Of a stretch of DNA of 64,000 nt, positions 48,279-57,606 are shown piece by piece; within the stretch, counting starts at the first letter, position 1, and the number at the start of each line of letters is the position of its first letter. Origin of the DNA: Clostridium sp. (GTDB lineage: Bacteria > Bacillota > Clostridia > Clostridiales > Clostridiaceae); the NCBI RefSeq assembly GCF_017888565.1, contig NZ_JAGHFX010000058.1:62001-126000 (forward strand), read 5' to 3'. A program made the position numbers and the translations under genes. The notes below the pieces were generated by a model. The model did not search any database. It saw nothing but the letters and a program-made list of their open reading frames with translations, and had not been told where the DNA came from.

Positions 48279-49811
48279 ATGAAAAAAAGTAAACAAATCA
48301 CGATTTTTAGTAAACTATTATCTATAATAATTAATCCAATATTTATACTTGTATATTGGATATCATTTTATGAATTATATACTCTGTGTAGGTTTGGAAG
48401 AGTTGATCATAATATTACAATTTTATTTATATGTATGTTATTCTTTTTGGCTTGCATTATTTATTCAATAATTGCTATTAGAAAGAAAAATATGATTTCT
48501 CCACAATATCCTACAGATGATTATACTTTTGATGAGAACAGTAAAAGGAAGTGGAGTAAATCTTCTCTACAAACTATTTGGACATATATAGCTATAATTA
48601 TTATGGTTATTATAACAGTATTTTACGGAGCAAAAATATATTATAGTGCAACAAACTTTAGGGGAAAGCTTTCGTGGGTTTTACATGATTTAGGTCATAA
48701 AAAAGAAATAAAACTTGAACATAATAATATATATGAAGATGGTATAGAAGGATTATTTAATGATATTAATGACAAAGTTCATATGCCTGAGACTTTATAT
48801 GTTTCTGACGACTTTAGCCTTGAGTTTGATTCTGATGGAACAATTCAGTCAATTTATGGTTTTCTTTATGGAAAAAATGATAAAGATGAATTAGAAAGTT
48901 ATTTAATTTCTTATGATAGTAACAAATCTAAAAAGATTATTATATCTTTAAATGGCTATGTTAATGCAGATTTTAATAAGGATAAGCTTTTAGAACCATT
49001 AATTGATACAATGAAAGCTATTCCCCTTAAGGAAACGGTAAGTAATTGGAATGAAAATAAATATGGTATTCTTTATTATGGGAAAAGAAGCTTTGGTTTT
49101 AACAAAGAAGGAATTGTTTATATAGACTCTGAAGGAAATATAAAGTCACCAGGTGAAATACATTCTGAAATAATAGGATATACAGTTTCAGTATATGTTC
49201 CAGGAAAAGAGGATATATATACTCCTGTTAGATATAACTTAGTAGAAGATTTAAATAATATAAAAGGCGATAAGCTAAATAAAAATGAAAATAGAAAACC
49301 TGTGAGTACAGCAAATAGTGAAGATAAAGAATTTTATTTATCTGATAGTATTGGATATAAATTAAGAGTTGTTGGGGCAGCAGCAGGTAGTAGATTTTAT
49401 TCTTTAGAAGGAACTAAGGATGGGGGAGCTACATGGGATATTATAAATGAAGATCCATTTATGGGAAGAGGTGGAGGAGCATCAGGAGTAGCCTTTATAA
49501 ATGAGAAGCTTGGATTTATAGCTTTATCTCATAGTGGTGGTAGTTATGGTGATCTATATCGTACTGAAGATGGAGGATTATCTTTTGAAGTAATAGATAT
49601 TCCTAAAAGAGATGTAACTCTTAATAATGGAAGTGTTATTTCTCCATTTGATTTTCCAGAAATGCCTTATGAAGAAAATGGAGTTCTTAATGTGTTAGTT
49701 GGGCAAGGTTCTGATGGGGACTATAATGGAAATTCTAGTGCATTATATCAATCAAAGGATAATGGAAGTACATGGGAATATGTTGAAGAAGATAAGCAAG
49801 TAAGAGAATAA
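48279..49811 (+). CDS. Membrane protein with C-terminal BNR/Asp-box-like repeats
   Basis: Three TM-like segments; KDGGATWDI, EDGGLSFEV, KDNGSTWEYV; RBS GGAGGAAGAGG. Confidence 0.75.
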   Translation: MKKSKQITIFSKLLSIIINPIFILVYWISFYELYTLCRFGRVDHNITILFICMLFFLACIIYSIIAIRKKNMISPQYPTDDYTFDENSKRKWSKSSLQTIWTYIAIIIMVIITVFYGAKIYYSATNFRGKLSWVLHDLGHKKEIKLEHNNIYEDGIEGLFNDINDKVHMPETLYVSDDFSLEFDSDGTIQSIYGFLYGKNDKDELESYLISYDSNKSKKIIISLNGYVNADFNKDKLLEPLIDTMKAIPLKETVSNWNENKYGILYYGKRSFGFNKEGIVYIDSEGNIKSPGEIHSEIIGYTVSVYVPGKEDIYTPVRYNLVEDLNNIKGDKLNKNENRKPVSTANSEDKEFYLSDSIGYKLRVVGAAAGSRFYSLEGTKDGGATWDIINEDPFMGRGGGASGVAFINEKLGFIALSHSGGSYGDLYRTEDGGLSFEVIDIPKRDVTLNNGSVISPFDFPEMPYEENGVLNVLVGQGSDGDYNGNSSALYQSKDNGSTWEYVEEDKQVRE

Positions 49812-49885
49812 ATAGTAAAAACTATATAAGTTTATAAGGAAAATGATATAATTTCAATAAAATATAAATTTTACGGAGGACAAAT

Positions 49886-50902
49886 ATGCTTACAATTGGT
49901 TATATAGGAAATGGAAAAAGTACTAATAGATATCATTTACCATTTGTTTTACAAAGAAAAAATATAAAGATTAAGACAATATATCAAAGAAATCCTAAAA
50001 ATGAGGCTTGGGATAGAATAGATGGAGTAAACTATACATCTAACTTAGATGAATTATTAAATGATAAAGATATACAGCTAATTGTCGTTTGTACAAAGCA
50101 AGATAGTCATTATAATTACGCAAAATTAGTATTGGAGCATAACAAGCATTGTTTAGTTGAAAAGCCATTTATGCAAACTTATGATGAAGCTAAAGAAATA
50201 TTTGACTTAGCAAAGAAAAAAGGACTAATAGTTCAAGCATATCAAAATAGAAGATTTGATAGTGATTTTTTAACAGTTCAAAAAGTAATAGAAGAAGGAA
50301 AGCTTGGAGAATTATTGGAGCTTGAAATGCATTTTGATTATTATCGTCCAGAGGTTCCAGAATCAACTAATAGTTTTTCACCATATGATTCATATTTATA
50401 TGGTCATGCTTGTCATACATTAGATCAAGTTATAAGTTATTTTGGTGAGCCTGGCAGAATTCATTATGATGTTAGACAATTATTAGGAAGCGGCAGAATG
50501 AATGACTACTTTGATTTGGATTTATATTATGGGGTATTAAAAGTATCTGTAAAATCTAGTTATTTTAGAATAAAGGAAAGACCTAGCTTTGTTTTATATG
50601 GTAAAAAGGGATGCTTTGTAAAAGAAACTAAAGATCGTCAAGAAGAGCATTTAAAAGTGTTCTATATGCCAACAAATAAGGATTTTGGAGTTGATACCTT
50701 TAACCATTATGGAACATTAACATATATGGATGACGAAGGAACAATTCGTGAAGAAAAAGTTAAATCTGTTAATGGTGATTATGGTAGAGTATATGATGAT
50801 TTATATGAAGCAATAGTAAATAATAAAAATAAAACTATAACAGATGAACAGACTTTACTGCAATTAAAAATATTAGAAGAAGGAATAAAGAATTTAAAGT
50901 AA
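49886..50902 (+). CDS. Gfo/Idh/MocA family oxidoreductase
   Basis: IGYIGNGKSTNRYHLPFVL Rossmann; CLVEKPFMQTYDEAKEIF. Confidence 0.9.
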   Translation: MLTIGYIGNGKSTNRYHLPFVLQRKNIKIKTIYQRNPKNEAWDRIDGVNYTSNLDELLNDKDIQLIVVCTKQDSHYNYAKLVLEHNKHCLVEKPFMQTYDEAKEIFDLAKKKGLIVQAYQNRRFDSDFLTVQKVIEEGKLGELLELEMHFDYYRPEVPESTNSFSPYDSYLYGHACHTLDQVISYFGEPGRIHYDVRQLLGSGRMNDYFDLDLYYGVLKVSVKSSYFRIKERPSFVLYGKKGCFVKETKDRQEEHLKVFYMPTNKDFGVDTFNHYGTLTYMDDEGTIREEKVKSVNGDYGRVYDDLYEAIVNNKNKTITDEQTLLQLKILEEGIKNLK

Positions 50903-50960
50903 ATAAGAATTGTAGTTTCTCATTACAATAAAATATCTAATTTAATACAGATAATTAATG

Positions 50961-51310
50961 AGGTTAATTCTTCATTTTATAAGTTTAAGTGTAGAATATA
51001 ATATGGCGAAGATAAATAGACTGCGGAATAAGCATATACAGGCATTAGAAGTAGTTGGCGTGGGAAGAACTACTAGGCATTAGTGTTGCTTAATTGTTTG
51101 AACGCAGCGAGTTAACCAAAACTATTGGCATAGTAGTTTTTTCACCAATTAACAGGAGTATCTACTTTAGGCAAGCTTCAGTAGATGGGTCTTTATACTA
51201 AGTTCAGTTATAGCTTTACTTAACTTCACTAAGGATTCAATACCTGCGTAGCTATTTAGCTTATAGAACATATCTAGTTATCGTAGCCATTATATTCGAA
51301 TTTATAATTA
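50961..51310 (+). repeat. Intergenic repeat family copy C
   Basis: Core from GGCGAAGATAAAT (51005) to ..GTTATCGTAGCC (51288); shares GGCATTAGTGTTGC.TAATTGTTT.A.C..AGCGAGTTAA with copy B. Confidence 0.85.
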
Positions 51311-51347
51311 TTTTTCATTTTTATTTGTAAGGTAGCTATTTTTCGTG

Positions 51348-51812
51348 TTATAAGATTTCTAATATCTCAACAGAGTATTTATCTTCAGGAGCATCAACTT
51401 CAACAATATCTCCAACTTTCTTTCCCTTTAAAGCTAATCCAAGATCTGATTCTATGCTTATACACATATTTTCAGGATCTGAATCCATAACAGTAACTAA
51501 AGTTATGACATCTTCAAAATCATCTTCAACAAATTTGATTTTAGCCTTACTATTTATTCCTAAAGCAGATTTATCAATTTCTTCATCATCTATAACAGTT
51601 GCTGTTGAAATCATATTTAATAAGTACTGAATTCTATTATCATTTTCTCTATAGTTTGCACAAGCCTCTTTATATTCGGCATTTTCTGATCTATCACCAT
51701 GTGCAGCTGCTATTGCTTTTTCTTTTGCTATTTCAGCCCTCTTTACTGTCATTCTATACTCTAATTCTTCTCTTAATTTCTTTATATTCTCTTCAGTTAG
51801 CGTATTATTCAT
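51348..51812 (-). CDS. GreA/GreB family transcription elongation factor
   Basis: Coiled-coil N-terminus AAAHGDRSENAEYKEA; C-terminal GKKVGDIVEVDAPEDKYSVEIL. Confidence 0.92.
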   Translation of the reverse strand: MNNTLTEENIKKLREELEYRMTVKRAEIAKEKAIAAAHGDRSENAEYKEACANYRENDNRIQYLLNMISTATVIDDEEIDKSALGINSKAKIKFVEDDFEDVITLVTVMDSDPENMCISIESDLGLALKGKKVGDIVEVDAPEDKYSVEILEIL

Positions 51813-51934
51813 AAAACTAAACCCCTCTCAAAAAATATCATGTTAATATTATATAATATATAGAAAAAAATAAAAGATTATTTAAATAAAAGCAATATAA
51901 TATATTATGTAAATAGTTATAAGGAGGAGAAATA

Positions 51935-52624
51935 ATGAATAAGAGATTAGCAATAATATTAGTTTCTATATTTTCTATTTTGATTATATTTGCAGTTATA
52001 TCATTCAACATATTTAGTCGAAGTAAAGATGAAAATGTAAATGAGAATAAAAATGAAGCAAATAATATAGAAATGATAGAAAATCAAAGTGAAATATTAA
52101 ATTTTATAAGTTCAATAGCTGGTCTTCAAGCAAATAATATAGAAGTAATAAAGGATCCAATAGGAATTAAGGGTGAGTTATTTGCTCCAGAAGAAACTAT
52201 ATTAAATGGAGTGAATTATTTTTTAGAAAAAACTAATAATGAAAAAATGAAAGATGTAAAAATAAATATAGGAGAAGGATATATAAGTATTTATGTAAAT
52301 TATGAAGCGTTAAATAACATAAAAACACCTGTTGAAGTAAAAGTTAAGCCAAGCATTAATGCTGAGGAGAATTTAGTAATAACAATAGATGAAGTAAGGT
52401 TTTTAGATTTAAAAATAGCAGATTGGGTAGTTAATTTAGCTTTAAAGAGTTTTGTAAAAGATTGGTTTCCTGAGGATGGAAAAATAAATGTAAAATTCAA
52501 TAAAGGAGATGTAATAGTATATAAAGATAATTTCAAGGGTATTAATTTAAAATCACTTTCATTAGAAGAAACTGGACTTAAAATAAATACTATTATAGAT
52601 TTAAAAGATGTTAGCAATGATTAG
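51935..52624 (+). CDS. Membrane-anchored hypothetical protein (YpmS/DUF2140-like, tentative)
   Basis: N-terminal TM; RBS AAGGAGGAG. Confidence 0.6.
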   Translation: MNKRLAIILVSIFSILIIFAVISFNIFSRSKDENVNENKNEANNIEMIENQSEILNFISSIAGLQANNIEVIKDPIGIKGELFAPEETILNGVNYFLEKTNNEKMKDVKINIGEGYISIYVNYEALNNIKTPVEVKVKPSINAEENLVITIDEVRFLDLKIADWVVNLALKSFVKDWFPEDGKINVKFNKGDVIVYKDNFKGINLKSLSLEETGLKINTIIDLKDVSND

Positions 52625-52769
52625 TTATTAAATTCTATAGTACTAACAATAAATGATAAATAAAAAATAAAAATATACACAAACTATGAGTAAGACTTTT
52701 TTGAAAGAAAGAACAATATAATATAATGTATAAATAAACTTGTACATTAAAATTATGGGAGGTATAAAT

Positions 52770-53537
52770 ATGTTTGACTTAAAGGGGAAAATAGCAGTTG
52801 TTACAGGGGCATCAAGTGGACTTGGAAGAGATGCAGCATTAGCATATGCTAATGAAGGTGCCAATGTTTGTGTATTAGCAAGAAGAAGTGAAAAAATAGA
52901 AAGTTTAGCAAAGGAAATAGAAAGCTTAGGAGTAGAATCTATTGCTGTTAAATGCGATGTCACTAATGAAGAGGAAGTTAAAGTAGCGGTAGAAACTATT
53001 GTTAATAAGTTTGGAAGAATTGATATTTTATTAAATAATGCAGGAGTAGCAGTACGTGGTGGAGTAGATACACTTAGTGAAGAAGACTGGGATAAGAGTA
53101 TGGATACCAATGTAAAGGGCATTTATTTAGTTAGTAAATATGTTATTCCAGTTATGAAAAATCAAAATTACGGGAAAGTAGTTAATATTAGCTCTATAAA
53201 CGCATTATTAGCAGATAAAGTTGATGTATTTATTAGACATTCTTATAATGCATCTAAAGCAGCAGTTTTAGGATTATCAAGAGGTATGGCAGCATCTTAT
53301 GCTCAATTTGGTATAACAGTAAATTCTGTTTGTCCAGGCTTATTTGAATCTGAAATGACTGAAAATACTTTATTTAAGTCTCAAGAATTTTTAAAGAGTT
53401 ATAATGCACTTTGTCCAGCTTCTAGACCAGCTAAAAGAGGTGAGTTAAATGGGACTATTTTATACTTTTCATCTGATGCATCAAGTTATGTAACAGGACA
53501 ACATATTGTAGTAGATGGTGGATTATCAATAGTTTAA
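52770..53537 (+). CDS. Short-chain dehydrogenase/reductase
   Basis: VTGASSGLGRDAAL, NNAGVAVRGG, YNASKAAVLGLSRG. Confidence 0.92.
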   Translation: MFDLKGKIAVVTGASSGLGRDAALAYANEGANVCVLARRSEKIESLAKEIESLGVESIAVKCDVTNEEEVKVAVETIVNKFGRIDILLNNAGVAVRGGVDTLSEEDWDKSMDTNVKGIYLVSKYVIPVMKNQNYGKVVNISSINALLADKVDVFIRHSYNASKAAVLGLSRGMAASYAQFGITVNSVCPGLFESEMTENTLFKSQEFLKSYNALCPASRPAKRGELNGTILYFSSDASSYVTGQHIVVDGGLSIV

Positions 53538-53784
53538 AAGAAAAAATTTCTGATTTTCATATCAAACACCTCTTAAATTAAGTTGTTTTATTATAATTTA
53601 TAATATTTATTTGAAATGATGTTTCTTAGGATTTTATATAATTATCTTAATCATTATATAAATAGAGAAACATATTCTTTATCAAGCTATTATGATAGAA
53701 TAATATTATTAAATTAATATTAAGGGTATATATAATAATATTTGAAAATAATAATAAAACTGTATAATTTGGGAGGAAGTTAAT

Positions 53785-54327
53785 TTGGAAAAATTATTAG
53801 TAGTTATTGATTATCAAAAAGATTTTGTTGATGGAGCATTGGGATTTGAAAAGGCTGTATCTTTAGAAAGTGGAATTTATAATAAGGTGAATGAATATCT
53901 AAGGAATAATAATAAGGTGTTATTTACTTATGATACTCATTTAGATAATTACTTGGACACTAGAGAAGGAAAAAACTTACCAGTTGTTCATTGCATTAAA
54001 GGTACTAAAGGTCATGAACTATATGGAAAGCTAAATGAGTTTTCAAATAGAGAAAATATAATTCACTATGAAAAGTACGGATTTGGAATGGCTCCAAGTG
54101 ATATGATTAAACTTGCAAGTGAAATAGGGAATGACATTAAGGAGATAGAGATAGTTGGAGTAGTCACTAATATATGTGTAATAAGTAATGTAGTAATGTT
54201 TCAATCACAATTTAGAAATGCAGAGGTAGTAGTCGATGGAAGTCTTTGTGCTAGCTTTGATGAATCATTGCATGAAAAGACTTTGGATGTAATAGAAGGA
54301 TTACAAGGTAAGGTAATAAATAGATAA
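53785..54327 (+). CDS. Isochorismatase-family cysteine hydrolase (nicotinamidase-like)
   Basis: VVIDYQKDFVDGALGF; IEIVGVVTNICVISN. Confidence 0.88.
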   Translation: MEKLLVVIDYQKDFVDGALGFEKAVSLESGIYNKVNEYLRNNNKVLFTYDTHLDNYLDTREGKNLPVVHCIKGTKGHELYGKLNEFSNRENIIHYEKYGFGMAPSDMIKLASEIGNDIKEIEIVGVVTNICVISNVVMFQSQFRNAEVVVDGSLCASFDESLHEKTLDVIEGLQGKVINR

Positions 54328-54348
54328 AAAATAATAATATAGAAATGA

Positions 54349-54396
54349 GGCTGTCGCAGAAAGCTATTTAATTGTGCGACAGCCCCATTTTTTTTA
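54349..54396 (+). terminator. Rho-independent terminator
   Basis: GGCTGTCGCAGA...TTGTGCGACAGCCCCATTTTTTTT. Confidence 0.85.
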
Positions 54397-54516
54397 GTAG
54401 AATATTAATTTTACTATAGAGTCAAAAATAGATAAATTATTTACTTATTTTATTAATTAAATGGTACAGTTGACTTTATAAGTGAATATCATAGTCATGA
54501 AAGGAGTTGGTAAAAA

Positions 54517-54867
54517 ATGTCTATGGAAAGAATTGATTATTACAGAGACTTACAACCATTACATGATAAATGCAAAAGGCTTATATCTTTTCATGTTATT
54601 ATTACACTGACAGATGGAAGTACAATTGACGGAATTATTGAGGATGTAGATAGAGAGCGTGTTATAGTATTAGTTGGAGAAGATGTAATGGAAGCAGAAA
54701 ATGAAAATGAATCTGATCCACAACGACAATTCCATGGCGGTGGCCGACCAAGAAGAAGGTTTAGACGCTTTAGAAGGAGAGGTCTTCCTCTTGGTAATTT
54801 AGCTGCATTGGCTTTATTAGGATACCCTTTCTATGCTCCACCATTTCCATTTTTATATAATTTCTAG
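54517..54867 (+). CDS. Small protein: LSm-like N-terminal segment, RG-rich linker, hydrophobic tail
   Basis: HVIITLTDGSTIDGIIEDVDRERVIVLVGEDV; GGGRPRRRFRRFRRRG; PFYAPPFPFLYNF. Confidence 0.7.
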   Translation: MSMERIDYYRDLQPLHDKCKRLISFHVIITLTDGSTIDGIIEDVDRERVIVLVGEDVMEAENENESDPQRQFHGGGRPRRRFRRFRRRGLPLGNLAALALLGYPFYAPPFPFLYNF

Positions 54868-54973
54868 ACTTATTAGAGAAAATAATAAATTAAAAAATAC
54901 TTAATTTAGAAAAAATAATTAGAAGTAGAAGAACATAAGTATTGTTGTTATACACGGACAACAGATTTTCTAA

Positions 54974-55023
54974 TAATAACTGGAAGCGATTTTTATTTAA
55001 AAATTGTTTTCAGTTATTATTTT
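54974..55023 (+). terminator. Terminator hairpin TAATAACTGGAAGCGATTTTT...AAAAATTGTTTTCAGTTATTA
   Basis: Inverted repeat followed by TTTTAT. Confidence 0.65.
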
Positions 55024-55147
55024 ATATCTAAGGTAGTTAATTTAAAAAGTTTATATAAAAGTTATTTAAATTAATTCCACATATTGACATTCTATATTCA
55101 ACAACATATAATGAGTTACAATATAACTCATAGGAGGTGAAGCATAT

Positions 55148-56016
55148 ATGAAATTTGATATGCTGTATCTAATTCAATTAGTTTCTATTTTTAGTATTGC
55201 AACTTACATATATATATGCTTTAAAGGCTATGTTTATAAGAATAAGGGAAAATTTAATAAAGTCATTTTTAATAATTCGATTAACAAAGAAAAATTGGAT
55301 TTTTCTAAAAATTTAAATTCTGATAAATATAAAACCTATGAGAAAATAGATATATGGCGGTATTGTACTTTGTTTTAAAATGATGTCTTATAAATATATT
55401 TAAATCTATGATAGAGTTTGCATTTCAAATAACAGGGGATTGGGGTATAGCTATAGTGTTGCTAACAATAACTGTAAAGTTATTAATGCTCCCTTTTTCT
55501 ATAAAGCAAAGAATTGCTATGAAAAAGCAGATAGTTTTTTCTAAGGAAATAGAGGCTGTTAAGGAAAAATATAAAAATAATAAAAAAAGGCAAGATGAGG
55601 AGTTAAATAAGCTTTACTTAAATAACTCTAAAGGAATGTTTGGATGTTTTCTTTCACTAGTGCAATTACCAATAATATCTGGATTATATATGTCTATATC
55701 AAGGCTTCCAGTTGAAGCTATGACAATGCTGATTCCTTGGGCTATGAAGATAGGTAGTACAGATGATAAGTTTATTGTTCCATTAATATATACTATAGTT
55801 TCGATATTACCAAGTATAATTTCATACTTGAAGATTTTTAATAGTAATGAAGAACCTATAAGTATAAAATCTATTATTCCAATGTTACTATTTGGATTAG
55901 TTATAACAGTAAAAGCACCTATAGGACTTGGAATTTACTTTATAACTTCAAGTATATTCACATTAGTAGAGGATATTGGTTTTAAAATATATAGTAAAAA
56001 CAAAGTTTTCGCTTAA
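55148..56016 (+). pseudogene. YidC/Oxa1 insertase, apparently split: 76-aa ORF with RBS (55148-55378) then the insertase body (55408-56016) with no RBS
   Basis: IEFAFQITGDWGIAIVLLTITVKLLMLPFSIKQRIAMKKQ is insertase-like; GGAGGTG RBS only before 55148. Confidence 0.5.
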
Positions 56017-56021
56017 ATTAA

Positions 56022-56062
56022 AAAGGATTTAAAGTTTTGCTTTAAATCCTTTTATTCTTTTA
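56022..56062 (+). terminator. Rho-independent terminator
   Basis: AAAAGGATTTAAAG...CTTTAAATCCTTTTATTCTTTT. Confidence 0.85.
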
Positions 56063-56165
56063 ACCAGCTTTTATAAAACTTAAGGTTTCGTAAGAAATTT
56101 TTATAAGAGTCGTAAGGTGTGTAATTTAAAATTAGCACTATAAGGTTAGAAGAGGAGTGTAAAAG

Positions 56166-56894
56166 ATGAAAAGAGGATTAAAAAGATTTTTATTATTTAT
56201 TTTAGTAGGTTTTGGAGCGTTATATTTATTAAAAAGTGATGTTTTATTTATAAAGGATTTAATTATTAATGAGAGTGAGAGTAATTTAAATAAGGGTGAC
56301 AAGGGGGTAGATGGAAATAATATTAATATAAAACCCGATTCTAATTCAAATGATAATTTACTTTTAGTAAATAAAGATCATGGATTAAGTAAAAACTATA
56401 AACCTAAAAATTTAACCATTCCTGATATACCATTTACTGATATAGTAAATAATGAAGAAAAACATGTGGCAGGAATCATTGTTAAACCATTAGAAAATTT
56501 AGTAAGGAAAGCTAAAGATGATGGTATAATACTATTAGGCAATTCAGGATATAGATCATATAAATCACAAAAAAATACATTTAATGATAGAGTAAAATCT
56601 CAAGGAATAGAAAATGCTGAGGCATATGTTGCTAAGCCAGGATTTAGTGAGCATCAAACAGGCTTATGTATTGATATTACTAATGAAGAAAATTATTTAA
56701 TTCAAGGAACAAAAGAAGGAGATTGGCTTGCAGAAAATAGTTATAGATTTGGGTTTATTATAAGATATCCATTAGGAAAAGAAGATATAACAGGAATTGA
56801 ATATGAACCTTGGCATATAAGATATGTAGGTGAAGAGGCTGCTAAATATATATATGAAAATGGAATTACTTTAGAGGAATATTTAGGAAAATAG
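56166..56894 (+). CDS. M15B D-alanyl-D-alanine carboxypeptidase (VanY-like)
   Basis: SGYRSYKSQKNTF; KPGFSEHQTGLCIDIT; YEPWHIRYVG. Confidence 0.92.
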   Translation: MKRGLKRFLLFILVGFGALYLLKSDVLFIKDLIINESESNLNKGDKGVDGNNINIKPDSNSNDNLLLVNKDHGLSKNYKPKNLTIPDIPFTDIVNNEEKHVAGIIVKPLENLVRKAKDDGIILLGNSGYRSYKSQKNTFNDRVKSQGIENAEAYVAKPGFSEHQTGLCIDITNEENYLIQGTKEGDWLAENSYRFGFIIRYPLGKEDITGIEYEPWHIRYVGEEAAKYIYENGITLEEYLGK

Positions 56895-56913
56895 TTATTT
56901 AGATGGAGGATAA

Positions 56914-57606
56914 ATGAATAATAATATATTAGTGATAGATGATGAAAAGGAAATAAGGGACTTACTAGAAATAAATCTTAAAAATGAGGGATATAATGTT
57001 TTAAAGGCGAGTAATGGCGAAAAAGCATTAGAAATATTAGATAAAGAAGAAATTCATTTAATGGTTTTAGATATAATGATGCCGGAGATGGATGGATTAG
57101 AAGTTTGTAGGAGAGTAAGAGAAAAGTATAATATACCAATACTTATGTTAAGTGCAAAAACAGAAGATATGGATAAAATACAAGGAATTATGACAGGTGC
57201 TGATGATTATGTATGTAAGCCATTCAATCATTTAGAGCTTACAGTTAGGATAAGGGCATTGCTTAGACGAGCATATTTTTTAAATAATAAAATGCAAGCT
57301 TCAGATAATATAATAAGAATTGAATCAATGATTATAGATAAGAGTAAGCACAAGGTAACAATAGATGATAATGATGTATCTTTAACGGCGAGAGAGTTTG
57401 AAATTTTATATTTATTAGCAACAAATAGAGGGAGAGTTTTTAGTACCGAAGAAATATTTGAGAAAGTTTGGAAGGAGAGATACTATCAATCTAATAATAC
57501 TGTAATGGTACATATGAGCAGGCTTAGAGATAAATTAGAACAATTCATGGAGGGAAATAAAATAATTCATACTGTATGGGGAGTTGGTTATAAAATTGAA
57601 AAATAA
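56914..57606 (+). CDS. OmpR-family response regulator (VanR-like)
   Basis: Receiver and wHTH; downstream of VanY-like gene. Confidence 0.93.
   Translation: MNNNILVIDDEKEIRDLLEINLKNEGYNVLKASNGEKALEILDKEEIHLMVLDIMMPEMDGLEVCRRVREKYNIPILMLSAKTEDMDKIQGIMTGADDYVCKPFNHLELTVRIRALLRRAYFLNNKMQASDNIIRIESMIIDKSKHKVTIDDNDVSLTAREFEILYLLATNRGRVFSTEEIFEKVWKERYYQSNNTVMVHMSRLRDKLEQFMEGNKIIHTVWGVGYKIEK

Noticed and set aside
52643-53122. 159-aa minus ORF over the SDR gene
   Set aside because: Antisense to a clear short-chain dehydrogenase; Ser/Leu-rich shadow frame.
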